From the NCBI RefSeq assembly GCF_002556635.1, contig NZ_MWMO01000020.1:16176-80175 (forward strand): a stretch of DNA of 64,000 nt. The letters run 5' to 3'. Source of the DNA: Novosphingobium sp. PC22D (GTDB lineage Bacteria > Pseudomonadota > Alphaproteobacteria > Sphingomonadales > Sphingomonadaceae). Both the position numbers and the translations under genes were made by a program. The notes under the pieces are model-generated. The model was not told the DNA's origin. It did no database searches and saw only the letters and a program-made list of their open reading frames with translations. Below, piece after piece: positions 42,508 through 57,405 of the stretch (position 1 is the stretch's first letter; each line of letters opens with the position of its first letter).

Positions 42508-43131
42508 TCAGGCGGCTTCGTGGCTGAAGATATCGTGGTCCGGCCATCCGGCGAGGTCCAGCCGCGCGCGGGCCGGGAGGAAATCGAAGCAGGCCTGCGC
42601 CAGCTCGGTGCGTCCCTCTCGTGCCAGCCGCTGGATCAGGACCTCGCGCATGGCGTGCAGATAGCGCACGTCGGAGGCGGCGTATTCACGCTGCGGCTCG
42701 CTCAGTTCGTCCGCGCCCCAGTCGCTCGACTGCTGTTGCTTGGAGATCTCCTTGCCGAGCAGTTCGCGAACGAGGTCCTTGAGGCCGTGCCGATCGGTGT
42801 AGGTGCGCACCAGCTTGCTCGCGATCTTGGTGCAGAACACCGGCGCGGCGGTGATGCCGAGGTAGTGCTCGATCGCCGCGAGATCGAAGCGGGCGAAGTG
42901 ATAGAGCTTGATCCGCTCCGGATCGGCCAGCACCGCGCGCAGGTTCGGCGCGGCGTAGTCGCTGCCGACCTTGAAGCGGACGAGGTGTTCGTCGGCACCG
43001 CCGTCGGAAATCTGCACGAGGCAGAGCCGGTCGCGCGGGGTGATGAGTCCCATCGTCTCGGTATCGACCGCGACGGGGCCGGGCGCCAGCACGCCCTCGG
43101 GGAGATCTTCTTCGTGGAGATGGACAGCCAT
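42508..43131 (-). CDS. rnd: Ribonuclease D family 3'-5' exonuclease
   Basis: This 207-residue DEDDy exonuclease has the acidic motifs VAVDTETMGL (about 21-30), YHFARFDLAAIEHYLG (about 86-101) and YAASDVRYLHAM (about 161-172). It is the short form without HRDC domains that is common next to lptC in alphaproteobacteria. It trims RNA 3' ends. ATG 43131 is the start that fits the family; a longer frame runs into the divergent ung promoter. It is probably the first gene of rnd-lptC-lptA. Confidence 0.88.
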   Translation of the reverse strand: MAVHLHEEDLPEGVLAPGPVAVDTETMGLITPRDRLCLVQISDGGADEHLVRFKVGSDYAAPNLRAVLADPERIKLYHFARFDLAAIEHYLGITAAPVFCTKIASKLVRTYTDRHGLKDLVRELLGKEISKQQQSSDWGADELSEPQREYAASDVRYLHAMREVLIQRLAREGRTELAQACFDFLPARARLDLAGWPDHDIFSHEAA

Positions 43132-43183
43132 ATGACCGAAATGCTTAGGCACAAGGCCAGTCTTTCGCAATGGCCGGGGCATC

Positions 43184-43888
43184 ATGAACAGCCAGACAAG
43201 CGCCGTGACGGTACCGGAAAGCTGGCAGGGCGCCTTGCAGCCCGTGCTCGAGCGCAGGCAGGCGCGCCAGCTCGGCGGCTTTCTCAAGGCGCAGGAGGCC
43301 GCGGGCAAGCGGATCTTCCCGCCGCGCGGCACTCGGCTGCGCGCGCTCGAACTGACGCCGCTCGAAGCGGTGAAAGTGGTGATTCTCGGGCAGGACCCCT
43401 ATCACGGTCCCGGCCAGGCGCACGGCCTCGCCTTCTCGGTGCCGCACGGGATCAAGGTCCCGCCCTCGCTGGTGAACATCTACAAGGAGCTGGAAAGCGA
43501 CTGCGGGATCGCTCGGCCCGAGGGCGGCAACCTCGAGTCCTGGGCGCGCCAGGGCGTGCTGCTGCTCAACAACGCGCTCACGGTCGAATCGGGGCGCGCG
43601 GGCTCGCACCAGAAGCTGGGCTGGGAGGAGATCACCGACGCCGCCGCCGCCGCGGTCGCCGCCAAGGCCGAACCGTGCGTGTTCATGCTCTGGGGCAGCC
43701 ATGCGCGCCGCAAGGCCGAGCGGGTGCCGGGGCTCGCCGCGAGCCATCATCTGGTGCTCACCGCGCCGCATCCCAGCCCGCTTTCGGCCCACGCCGGTTT
43801 CTTCGGCTGCCGCCATTTCAGCCGGGCCAACACCTTTCTCGAAAGCCACGGGCGCGGCGCGATCGACTGGACCGTCCCATCGTCCTGA
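43184..43888 (+). CDS. ung: Uracil-DNA glycosylase
   Basis: This 234-residue family 1 uracil-DNA glycosylase removes uracil from DNA. Motif A is GQDPYHGPGQAHGLAFSV with the catalytic Asp near residue 70, LLLNNALTVE follows, and the leucine/minor-groove loop is HPSPLSAHAGFFG. Length and order are normal. It is divergent from rnd with a 52-bp gap. Confidence 0.96.
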   Translation: MNSQTSAVTVPESWQGALQPVLERRQARQLGGFLKAQEAAGKRIFPPRGTRLRALELTPLEAVKVVILGQDPYHGPGQAHGLAFSVPHGIKVPPSLVNIYKELESDCGIARPEGGNLESWARQGVLLLNNALTVESGRAGSHQKLGWEEITDAAAAAVAAKAEPCVFMLWGSHARRKAERVPGLAASHHLVLTAPHPSPLSAHAGFFGCRHFSRANTFLESHGRGAIDWTVPSS

Positions 43889-43980
43889 CCGGCGATCCGG
43901 TCGCGACGACGGGGGCTGTCGCCAAGGCACGCCTCCCGCTATGATCGGACACTTCTCCCGAACGATCGAGCGAGGTCCCG

Positions 43981-45198
43981 ATGCGCCGCAGTCCCCGTAG
44001 TTTCGCCCGAACGGTCTCGATCTGCTCCGCCGCCGTTCTGGCGGCGTTTTGGTGTGCGGCCCCGGCGCGGGCCGAGGCGCTGGTCGAGGTCGAGAGCGAG
44101 CATATCGACCTCTCGATCCCGATGCCCACCTTCAAAGCCGACGCGAGCTGGCCCAAGCTCCCCGCCGACACGATCCTTGGCCAGGTCCCGGGCCTGTCGA
44201 TCGACGCCGAGGACACCGTGTGGATCATCCAGCGGCCCAACTCGCTGGACAAGACCGAAGCTGGGCTGGCCGAGGAGCCGCCGATCGTCGTCGCCTGCTG
44301 CAAGCCCGCGCCGCACGTCCTGCGCTTCGACGGCGAGGGCAGGCTGCTCTCGGCCTGGGGCGGTCCCGAACTCGCGCCAGAGATCGACGGCGAAAACCAG
44401 TGGCCCGCCAATGTCCACGGCATCTACGTCGACGACGACCGCACCGTCTGGCTCGCGGGCAATGGGGACGGCGATCATGTCGTGCTCAATTTCACCGCCG
44501 GGGGCGAATTCATCCGCCAGATCGGGCGGCGTGGCCGCACCGAGGGCAATGCCAGCGAGACGAGCCTCGGCAATCCGGCCGACATCAACCATTCGGACGG
44601 CAGCGTTCTCGTCGCCGATGGCTACATCAACAAGCGCATCGCCCAGTTCGGCGACGAAGACCTCGCCTTCGTGCGCGCCTGGGGCGCCTATGCCGCACGG
44701 CCCGGCAGCGAGACGCGCGACCAGCCCTTCGACCAGAGCCAGGCGACCAGCACCAGCGACGGCGGGGCGGACCCCGAATCGAAGAGCTTCGGCGATATCG
44801 TCCATTGCGTGACGCGCGGCCCCGACGGGCTGATCTACGTTTGCGATCGCCGTAACAACCGCATCCAGCTCTTCGCCGAGAAGGACGGGGACCTCGAATT
44901 CGTCCGCGATATCCTCATCGCGCCCGAATCGGGCGGCACCCGCACGGCCTCGGACGTCGCCTTCTCGCCCGACGGCAAATACGTCTACGTTGCCGACATG
45001 GTGAACGGCCGCGTGTGGATCTTGCTGCGCGAGGATCATCGCATCGTCGGCAGCTTCGGCCGCAACGGCCGCTATCCGGGCCAGTTCATCTGGCTGCACA
45101 GCGTCGACGTCGATTCGAAAGGCAACGTCTACACCACCGAGGTCGGCACCGGCCGCCGCGTCCAGCGTTTCGTGTTCACCGGGATGAGCGAGGGCTAG
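43981..45198 (+). CDS. Secreted NHL-repeat beta-propeller protein
   Basis: This 405-residue protein has a signal peptide (VSICSAAVLAAFWCAAPARA) and a series of NHL-type blades, for example GQVPGLSIDAEDTVWII, HGIYVDDDRTVWLAGNGDG, DVAFSPDGKYVYVADMVNGRV and HSVDVDSKGNVYTTEVGTGRRVQ. It shares general form with peptidyl-alpha-hydroxyglycine-lyase-like propellers, but no catalytic function can be assigned. GAGCGAGG precedes ATG 43981. It is a single gene flanked by convergent neighbours. Confidence 0.82.
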   Translation: MRRSPRSFARTVSICSAAVLAAFWCAAPARAEALVEVESEHIDLSIPMPTFKADASWPKLPADTILGQVPGLSIDAEDTVWIIQRPNSLDKTEAGLAEEPPIVVACCKPAPHVLRFDGEGRLLSAWGGPELAPEIDGENQWPANVHGIYVDDDRTVWLAGNGDGDHVVLNFTAGGEFIRQIGRRGRTEGNASETSLGNPADINHSDGSVLVADGYINKRIAQFGDEDLAFVRAWGAYAARPGSETRDQPFDQSQATSTSDGGADPESKSFGDIVHCVTRGPDGLIYVCDRRNNRIQLFAEKDGDLEFVRDILIAPESGGTRTASDVAFSPDGKYVYVADMVNGRVWILLREDHRIVGSFGRNGRYPGQFIWLHSVDVDSKGNVYTTEVGTGRRVQRFVFTGMSEG

Positions 45199-45259
45199 GC
45201 TTTTTGCCGCCAGGGTCCCGACGAATGCCGGGACCGCGCCTGACGGGAACACGCCGGAT

Positions 45260-45577
45260 CTAGGCCGAGACGCCCTCGATCAGCTCGCCCATCTCGTAGT
45301 GGTTCATCTTGCCGCCGCAAGTAAGGTCGGCGAAGCGCGCGCTGAAGGCCTTGAACGGTTCGAGCGAGCGCGCCGCGATATGGTCCTCGACCGAGGTCCA
45401 CACGACGTTGAAGGTGAAGGTGCTCGGGTTCTCGATCCCGCGCCCGAAGCGGACCGAGACCACGCCGTGGCAGCGCGCGAGGTCTTCCAGCCCGCCCCCG
45501 ACGGTCATGGCTTCGGCGAATTGCTCTTCCCGGCCCGGGAACGTCTCGACTTCGGCGATTTCCAGCAGCATTCCCAT
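45260..45577 (-). CDS. Antibiotic biosynthesis monooxygenase (ABM)-type ferredoxin-like protein
   Basis: This 105-residue protein has the dimeric alpha-beta barrel pattern of ABM/YgiN proteins: LLEIAEVETFPGREEQFAEAM, a CHGVVSVRFGRGIENP strand pair, NVVWTSVEDHIAARSLEPFKAF-like core and a C-terminal strand. Such proteins range from quinol monooxygenases to non-catalytic stress proteins, so a reaction is not assigned. ATG 45577 has GGGGAAA just upstream. Confidence 0.78.
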   Translation of the reverse strand: MGMLLEIAEVETFPGREEQFAEAMTVGGGLEDLARCHGVVSVRFGRGIENPSTFTFNVVWTSVEDHIAARSLEPFKAFSARFADLTCGGKMNHYEMGELIEGVSA

Positions 45578-45660
45578 TTTCCCCACTTTCGGTCTGCGCC
45601 TGCCGTCCTGCGACCGCGTGGCCGTGCGGTCAAGGCGCGGTGCATCGGCACCGGGATCAG

Positions 45661-46065
45661 TCAGTCCTCGGGACCGTGGCAGACGACGCAGGCCTTGTTG
45701 CCCTCGGTGTCGCGGAAGTAGGCGCCGAAATAGTCGGGATGGTACTGCGGGCGCAGCCCGGGTGCGCCCTCGTCGCTGGCGCCGTGCGCCAACGCGGCGG
45801 CGTGCGCGGCTCCGACCGCGGCGCGGTTCGGCGCGAGCAGGGCGAGCATATGGCCGTTGCCCGGATCGGGCGCGCCGTCGAAGGGCGCGCCGTAGACGAG
45901 CAGCGGCCGCCCGGTCGGTCCGTCGAGATGCGCCGGCTGCCAGGCCGCCCACGGCTTTTCCGGCTGGCAGAAGCGGATCTTCCAGCCGAGCCCGGGCAGG
46001 ATCGCCGACCAGAAGGCGTGGGCCCGCGCGAAATCGGCGGCGGGCAGGAAGACGTGGCTGATCAC
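45661..46065 (-). CDS. VOC-family (glyoxalase-like) protein
   Basis: This is a 134-residue single-domain vicinal-oxygen-chelate protein. ISHVFLPAADFARAHAFWSAIL at the start and YFGAYFRDTEGNKACVVCHGPED at the end are the two conserved halves (quoted separately, each under twenty residues in key part: FLPAADFARAHAFW and YFRDTEGNKACVVCH). The Glu of DTEGNK is the usual metal ligand. The substrate is unknown. It lies 22 bp downstream of gltD on the same strand and may be read through with it. Confidence 0.82.
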   Translation of the reverse strand: MISHVFLPAADFARAHAFWSAILPGLGWKIRFCQPEKPWAAWQPAHLDGPTGRPLLVYGAPFDGAPDPGNGHMLALLAPNRAAVGAAHAAALAHGASDEGAPGLRPQYHPDYFGAYFRDTEGNKACVVCHGPED

Positions 46066-46087
46066 CGCGTGGCGCCCGCCGTCCGGA

Positions 46088-47518
<1,431 letters not shown>

Positions 47519-47528
47519 GTTCTGTTCC

Positions 47529-52166
<4,638 letters not shown>

Positions 52167-52392
52167 CGATAAAAACCCATCCTGTCATTTGCCGGGCCAA
52201 CCTCGCAATCGCGCCCCCGCACGACTCGCACTGCCGAATGCACGGCAGGCTGCCCGAATGCTCCCCATGACGATTTGAGCCCGTTTTTGCAACCGCGAAG
52301 CCCGTGGCACGTACAAAAATGGCCCGCGCGGGGCGAGCCATGTTCCGAAAGTTGTCGATTCTGGTGCCGGAATCGCCTCGGCGGTATGGGCG
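52167..52392. other. Upstream region of gltB and 3' flank of the acidic membrane protein
   Basis: This 226-bp region has no supported gene. It should contain the gltB promoter. I do not see a clear sigma-54 site or riboswitch. The terminator of the next gene lies inside it. Confidence 0.4.
52314..52341 (-). terminator. Rho-independent terminator after the acidic membrane protein gene
   Basis: On the minus strand a nine-pair stem (ATGGCTCGC with GCGGGCCAT, one G-T pair) with a short loop is followed by TTTTTG. It lies about 50 bp downstream of the stop at 52393. Confidence 0.7.
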
Positions 52393-54528
52393 TCAGCCCA
52401 CGCTGCTCATCCGCTGCAAGGTCGCCAGCGCGGCGCGGAGCGCGCGCTCGGTATCGTCGGGATCGCCGCGAGCCGGTGCGGCTGGCGGCGCGGCGAAATC
52501 GTCTTTCGGCGGCGACGTCTCCGCCGCGGCGCCGCGCGGACGCGCCTTGGTTTGCGGTTCCTCGCCCGGAAATACGACGACGGGCTGGATCTCGCCGTTC
52601 GATTCGGGTTCCTCGATGCGGACGAACTGCTGACGCGATGGCGGGCGCGACAAGTCGAGCAGCGAGGAATAGCCGGCCTCGAGCACTTCGTCGTCGTTCT
52701 CGCTGGCGGTCTCGTCCGCCGTCGCCGCCGTCGCTGCCCCGGCGTCGCGCGGCGCGAAACCGATATGGCGGGGCGGCACATAGCCGGGCAGGGCGTCGCT
52801 GTCGTCATCGTCGTCGAAGGAGACGGGTCGCAGCGCGGCGGGGATCGCCTTGTTTCCGCCGAGGGGCGATAGCGGTGCGAATTCGCGCCGGTCCTCGCGC
52901 GCCTCGACGGTTTCGGGCTGGGCATCCGGTTCGGTCGGTTCGGCTTGGGCCGCCGGTTGGGTCGGCTCGGGCGAAGCGGCTTGCTCGATCGGTTCGAAGG
53001 TCTGGGCTTCGGGCGGCGGTGCGGAAGCTGTCACTTCGGGTGCGCTGCTCGGCTCGTTTGTCGATTCGCGCGCGGCTTCGCGCTCCGCCCGGCGGCGGGC
53101 CATCGAAATGGCGAGGCGTTCGAGCAATTCGAGCGGCGAGAGCGAATCGAGTTCGGCATTCGCGATCCGCTCGTTGCTGCCACTTGCCGCCGCCGCGCCG
53201 AGCGAAAGCCGGCTCGCGACCTGCGGTTCGGTGTCGTTCGCGGCCATGGCCGCCGCCGCGGCCTCGTCCGCCTCGTCGCTGGAAACGGTGTCTGGCGCGG
53301 GCGCGGCCTCGGCGAAGAGCGGTTCGTTCGGTTCCTCGAGGTCGAACGCGCCATCGCATTCGGTCTTATCCTCGTCCTCGGCGAGGGGTTCTTCCCAGCG
53401 TTTCAGGCCGAGGCGGGCCAGAGGCCGCGCGCCGGGCTCGGGCGCGGGGGACGCGGCAGGCGATTCGAACGGCGAAGGCGCGTCGGGAGCCCGTGAGAAT
53501 TGCTCGGTACGGGCGGTGATCTTGCGCGAATAGGCTTCGAACAGGCGATTGCTGAGCGTCGATGTCGGCGTGGGAGCCGTCTCGGGAGCGGGACGTGAAT
53601 CGTCCTCGGCATTCGCGTCGGAGGACGGCCCGGCGCCGTTCCTCAGCGCGGAGAGGGGATCGGCATCGAACATCTGCCGCGCGTCGGTCGCCTCGTGAGG
53701 CCCAGCCGCGGCGCGAATCGCGGGCGCGGCGGCTTCGTCGTCGGACTCCGCTCTCTGCGATAGCGCGAACTCGGTGGAGGGTTCGTGGAAGACCTGCGCG
53801 TCCGCCGGTGTCGCGACGCGGCGCGGTTCGGACGGAAATGGCCCGCTTGCGGGCGTCAGCGCCAGGGCTTCGTCCTCTGGCGCGTGCCGATACGCGCCGA
53901 GGTTGAACGCTTCGTCTTCTTCGCCGGCGCTCAATGCCTCGTCCGCGAGGAACGCGGGCGCCGCATCATGGTCTGGCTCGTCTTCGGGCGCGTCGTCGTA
54001 GTGGGCGTCCTCGTCGAAGCTCTCGAGTTCGAACTCGGAGACATCGAGAATGCGCGGGCCCTCGCCTGGGACGGGGGCGGTGTCGCCGAAGTTCTGGTGC
54101 GGGGTCACGTCTTCCTTGAGCGCGAGCGCGCGGCGGCGACCCGGAGAGGCGGGCGCGGCCTCGGGGTCCTGCGCCAGCTCCGCCTCGTAGATTTCCTCCG
54201 TCGCCGGCATGGCGCCGCGGCGCCGTTCGCGCTGCGGCGACGCGGGCCGGAAGAGGCGATGCGCGAGCAGGCCGCCGATCACGCCGCCAAGGCCGGTCAT
54301 CGCCAGGGCAAGCAGGATGCGCGCGGTCATGCCCAGCGGGGGCGTCGCCATCGGGATCACCGCATCGATGCCGGTGGCGAGCACCGCTTGCTCGAGCAGC
54401 GCCGGGCGAATCGCGAGGCTGCCGAGCCCGAAGAGCGCTCCGAACCACAGCGCGACGACGGCGGGGAACAACGGATGCCGTGTAACCGGCTGCTTTGCTG
54501 CGACTTTCCTGCGGCTTACTTCGGACAA
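52393..54528 (-). CDS. Large acidic low-complexity membrane protein, function unknown
   Basis: About 711 residues. Two membrane segments lie near the N-terminus (PLFPAVVALWFGALFGLGSLA and TARILLALAMTGLGGVIGGLL), followed by about 600 mostly disordered residues rich in Ala, Glu, Asp and Pro. A short helical stretch (LDSLSPLELLERLAISMARRRAER) and a helical C-terminus (DTERALRAALATLQRMSSVG) are the only ordered parts. The start is probably TTG 54528 with GGGGA upstream, because upstream codons overlap the preceding glycosyltransferase. The helix plus ARRRAER motif recalls partner-binding motifs, but I cannot name a family. It may belong to the adjacent exopolysaccharide locus. Confidence 0.6.
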   Translation of the reverse strand: MSEVSRRKVAAKQPVTRHPLFPAVVALWFGALFGLGSLAIRPALLEQAVLATGIDAVIPMATPPLGMTARILLALAMTGLGGVIGGLLAHRLFRPASPQRERRRGAMPATEEIYEAELAQDPEAAPASPGRRRALALKEDVTPHQNFGDTAPVPGEGPRILDVSEFELESFDEDAHYDDAPEDEPDHDAAPAFLADEALSAGEEDEAFNLGAYRHAPEDEALALTPASGPFPSEPRRVATPADAQVFHEPSTEFALSQRAESDDEAAAPAIRAAAGPHEATDARQMFDADPLSALRNGAGPSSDANAEDDSRPAPETAPTPTSTLSNRLFEAYSRKITARTEQFSRAPDAPSPFESPAASPAPEPGARPLARLGLKRWEEPLAEDEDKTECDGAFDLEEPNEPLFAEAAPAPDTVSSDEADEAAAAAMAANDTEPQVASRLSLGAAAASGSNERIANAELDSLSPLELLERLAISMARRRAEREAARESTNEPSSAPEVTASAPPPEAQTFEPIEQAASPEPTQPAAQAEPTEPDAQPETVEAREDRREFAPLSPLGGNKAIPAALRPVSFDDDDDSDALPGYVPPRHIGFAPRDAGAATAATADETASENDDEVLEAGYSSLLDLSRPPSRQQFVRIEEPESNGEIQPVVVFPGEEPQTKARPRGAAAETSPPKDDFAAPPAAPARGDPDDTERALRAALATLQRMSSVG

Positions 54529-54568
54529 ACCATGATCCCCGTGCTGCGCTTGCGTCCCGTCGGTGCGC

Positions 54569-55810
54569 TCAGGCAACCGCGCCGACACCACGTGTAACCG
54601 TGGGTGGTAACAGCATTTGGTAAACGGGCTGATAACGCTCGGCGTTGCGCGCCCAGTCGTGCGCGGCGCGCACATGGCGGCGGCCTTCGGCGCGGTAGCG
54701 GTCCCACGTTTCGCGCCGCGACAGCAGCCCGGCGAGCGCGGCGGCGCAGGCGGCGGGATCGTCGGGCGCGAACAGCGAACCGGTGACGCCGTCGCTGATC
54801 AGCTCGCGGTGGCCGCCCACGTCCGACGCCGCCACGATCTTGCCCTGCGCCATCGCCTCGAGCGGCTTGAGCGGAGTGACGAGGTCGGTGAGGCGGCTGC
54901 GCTTGCGCGGATAGGCCATGATATCGGCGAGCGCGTAGTAGCGGTCGACCTGCTCGTGCGGGACGCGCCCGACGAAGCGGATCGCCGAGGCCGCGGGGCT
55001 CGCCGAGGCACGGGCGCGCAGCGCTTCCTCGCACGGACCGCCGCCGACCAGCAGCAGCCGCGCGTCGCGGTGCTCGCGCACCAGCAGCGCCATCGCGTCG
55101 ATCAGGTCGTCGATCCCCTCGTAGTCGTAGAAGCTGCCGATGAAGCCGATCACCGGGCAGGGGCCGCCGTCGGTCTCGAAGCCGAGTTCGCGCGCGAGCG
55201 CCGCGTCGCGCGGCCTGGCTTCGCCGAAGACCGAAAGATCGACGCCGTTGGGCATCACCGTGATCCGCGCCGGATCGACCCCGCGCGCGACGAGATCGCC
55301 GCGCAGGCCCTCGCAGATCGTCACCACCGCATCGGCCTGGGCGACCACGCGGTCCTCCAGCTTGCGGGTCAGGCGATAGCGCAGCGAGCCCTGCGTGGTC
55401 GCGCCGTTGCCGACCGCCGCGTCCTCCCAGAAGGCGCGGATTTCATAGACGAGCGGGATCGACAGCCGCCTCGCCGCGCGCGCCGCCGCCTCGCCGCCGA
55501 GCGCGGGCGAATGGGCGTGGAGCACGTCGGGGCGCCAGTCGGCGGCGAGCGTCTCGATCGATTGCGCGAGCAGTGCGATCTCGCGCCATTCGCGCAGGCC
55601 CGCCGGACCCGAGGCCGTGCCCGGCGTCCGGTGGAACAGCAGGCCCTCGGCGACTTCGCTGGGCGGCCCGTCGAGCGTGTGGCGCAGGCCGGTGATGCCG
55701 CGCACCTCGTAGCCGAGCGCCTCCTGCGCCTTCATGATCGCGCGGGTGCGGAAGGCGTAGCCGCTGTGAAGCGGGAGCGAGTGGTCGAGGACGTGCAGGA
55801 TCCGGGGCAT
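54569..55810 (-). CDS. Glycosyltransferase family 4, exosortase-A-associated type
   Basis: This 413-residue GT-B enzyme has N-terminus RILHVLDHSLPLHSGYAFRT and ALGYEVRGITGLRH, characteristic of the PEP-CTERM/exosortase-A-associated glycosyltransferases (Daro_2409 type). The nucleotide-sugar site has VMPNGVD, GFIGSFYDYEGIDDLI and the EX7E-like LKPLEAMAQGKIVAASDVGGH. It probably adds a sugar to an exopolysaccharide on the cytoplasmic side. ATG 55810 is the family start. It is divergent from the small peptide and O-ligase genes. Confidence 0.85.
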   Translation of the reverse strand: MPRILHVLDHSLPLHSGYAFRTRAIMKAQEALGYEVRGITGLRHTLDGPPSEVAEGLLFHRTPGTASGPAGLREWREIALLAQSIETLAADWRPDVLHAHSPALGGEAAARAARRLSIPLVYEIRAFWEDAAVGNGATTQGSLRYRLTRKLEDRVVAQADAVVTICEGLRGDLVARGVDPARITVMPNGVDLSVFGEARPRDAALARELGFETDGGPCPVIGFIGSFYDYEGIDDLIDAMALLVREHRDARLLLVGGGPCEEALRARASASPAASAIRFVGRVPHEQVDRYYALADIMAYPRKRSRLTDLVTPLKPLEAMAQGKIVAASDVGGHRELISDGVTGSLFAPDDPAACAAALAGLLSRRETWDRYRAEGRRHVRAAHDWARNAERYQPVYQMLLPPTVTRGVGAVA

Positions 55811-55874
55811 GGCCGCAATCCCTAGCGGCACAAGGCTTAACGCGCCGTCAACCCCGCTGGCCTAGGAGGTCGGC

Positions 55875-56042
55875 ATGATCGATATGTTCGCGTTGGTTCT
55901 GACGCATGGCCTGATGTTGATCGCCATCTGGCGCCTGCTCTCGCGCGAAGACCTCGATCGCGAGGGCGCCGCCGCGTCCGACAAGCGCCGGGCGCGGGCC
56001 GCGATGAAGCCGCTTGCCCGGCAGGGCGCGCCCGATGACTGA
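55875..56042 (+). CDS. Small single-span membrane peptide (55 aa)
   Basis: This short gene is easily missed. ATG 55875 follows a near-ideal ribosome-binding site (AGGAGGT, 7-nt spacing). It encodes MIDMFALVLTHGLMLIAIWR, one membrane helix, then a charged tail (LSREDLDREG ... PLARQGAPDD). Its end overlaps the O-ligase start by 8 bp, which implies coupled translation. No family is recognised. By position it may be an accessory subunit of the ligase or polymer machinery. Confidence 0.65.
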   Translation: MIDMFALVLTHGLMLIAIWRLLSREDLDREGAAASDKRRARAAMKPLARQGAPDD

Positions 56043-57405
56043 TCTCGGGCTTACCGCCTTTCTCCTCGCGATCCTCACCCTGGGAACGAGGCGGCCCTTC
56101 GTCTGGGTGCTGGCGTTCATCTATGTCGACCTGCTGGTGCCGCAGCTCATCTCGTACCGCATTCTCGTGCACCTGCCGGTCTCGCTGATCGTCTTCGTCG
56201 CGGCTTTCGGCGGCTGGCTCCTGCTCGACGAGAAGGAGGGCACGCGCTTCTCGGTGCGGCAGGGCATGCTGCTGCTGTTCCTCATCTATTGCGGGCTGAC
56301 GACCACCCAGTCCGCCTTTCCCGAGGCGGCCTGGGCCAAGTGGTCGTGGGTGTGGAAGTCGCTGATCTGGGCTGTGTTCATGCCGCTCACGCTGCGCACG
56401 CGGCTGCGCTCGGAAGCGGTCATCCTTACCATCGTCCTGACCGTGGGCGGCATCGCGATCAGCGCCGGGATCAAGACGCTCGCCTCGGGCGGCGGCGGTT
56501 ACGGCACGCTTGCCGCGTTCGTCTCCGACAACGCCGGCATCTACGAGGGCAGCACGCTTTCGACGGTCGCCGTCGCGATCATTCCGCTGATCTTCTGGCT
56601 CGCGCGCTTCGGCACCGTTTTCCCGACCGACTGGCGCGTGTGGACCTTCGCCGTCGCGCTCGCCTTCGCCTGCCTGCTGGTGCCGGTCGGCATGCAGACG
56701 CGCACCGGACTGCTGTGCATCGGCGTGCTCACCATGCTGGCGCTGCGCCATGCGCGCCGCAAGGCCGTGTGGCTCGGCGCGATCGCGCTCGCCGCCATGG
56801 TCGCGATCCCGTTCCTGCCGGCGCAGTACACCGCGCGGATGGAGACGATCGAGGCGCACCAGTCCGACCAGTCCGCCTCCACCCGCATCGCGGTGTGGAA
56901 ATGGACGCTGCAGCGCTCGTTCGAGCAGCCCTTCGGCGGTGGCTTCGATGCATTCCTCGCGAACAAGTTCACGGTGAACATCGCCCAGACCGAGACCGCG
57001 GGATCGACCACGGTGGTCGAGACCGATCAGATCCAGGACGAGGGCCGCGCCTTTCACTCGGGCTATTTCGAAGTGCTCGGCGAGCAGGGCTGGCCGGGGC
57101 TGTTCCTGTGGCTGGGCGTCCACATCATCGGTCTCGTCCAGATGGAGTTGATCAAGCGGCGCCTGCGCAACTCCGACGAGCCGCGCGCGCGATCGGACGC
57201 CGCCCTCGCGAACGCGCTGCAGATCAGCCACCTCGTCTTCATGACCGGGGCGCTCTTCGTGGGTATCGCCTATCAGTCGTTCTCCTACATGATCGTCGCG
57301 CTCGAGATCGCGCACGGCTATCGGGTGAAGGGCGCCGGGGCAAAGGCGCGGCGCGAGCGCGCGGCTCCCTCGCGCGCGATGAAACCGCTCGGTGCTTCGT
57401 CATGA
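56035..57405 (+). CDS. O-antigen-ligase-like protein, exosortase-A-associated
   Basis: This 456-residue polytopic protein has ten or more membrane segments and a large periplasmic loop (about 290-365). The N-terminus LGTRRPFVWVLAFIYVDLLVPQ and SYRILVHLPVSLIVF match the putative O-glycosylation ligases of exosortase-A clusters. The Wzy_C region has GMQTRTGLLCIGVL, the loop Arg STRIAVWKW, and the His of GRAFHSGYFEVLGEQGWPG (key part FHSGYFEVLGEQGWPG). It could join or polymerise glycan chains outside the inner membrane. It overlaps the peptide gene upstream and the acyltransferase downstream. Confidence 0.85.
   Translation: MTDLGLTAFLLAILTLGTRRPFVWVLAFIYVDLLVPQLISYRILVHLPVSLIVFVAAFGGWLLLDEKEGTRFSVRQGMLLLFLIYCGLTTTQSAFPEAAWAKWSWVWKSLIWAVFMPLTLRTRLRSEAVILTIVLTVGGIAISAGIKTLASGGGGYGTLAAFVSDNAGIYEGSTLSTVAVAIIPLIFWLARFGTVFPTDWRVWTFAVALAFACLLVPVGMQTRTGLLCIGVLTMLALRHARRKAVWLGAIALAAMVAIPFLPAQYTARMETIEAHQSDQSASTRIAVWKWTLQRSFEQPFGGGFDAFLANKFTVNIAQTETAGSTTVVETDQIQDEGRAFHSGYFEVLGEQGWPGLFLWLGVHIIGLVQMELIKRRLRNSDEPRARSDAALANALQISHLVFMTGALFVGIAYQSFSYMIVALEIAHGYRVKGAGAKARRERAAPSRAMKPLGASS

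Noticed and set aside
45214..45235. Hairpin GGTCCCG/CGGGACC between the NHL and ABM genes as a terminator
   Set aside because: The stem is perfect but no T run follows on either strand.
45661..46065. CVVCH heme motif in the VOC protein
   Set aside because: The protein has no signal peptide and this Cys-x-x-Cys-His lies at the common VOC C-terminus; it is not a cytochrome site.
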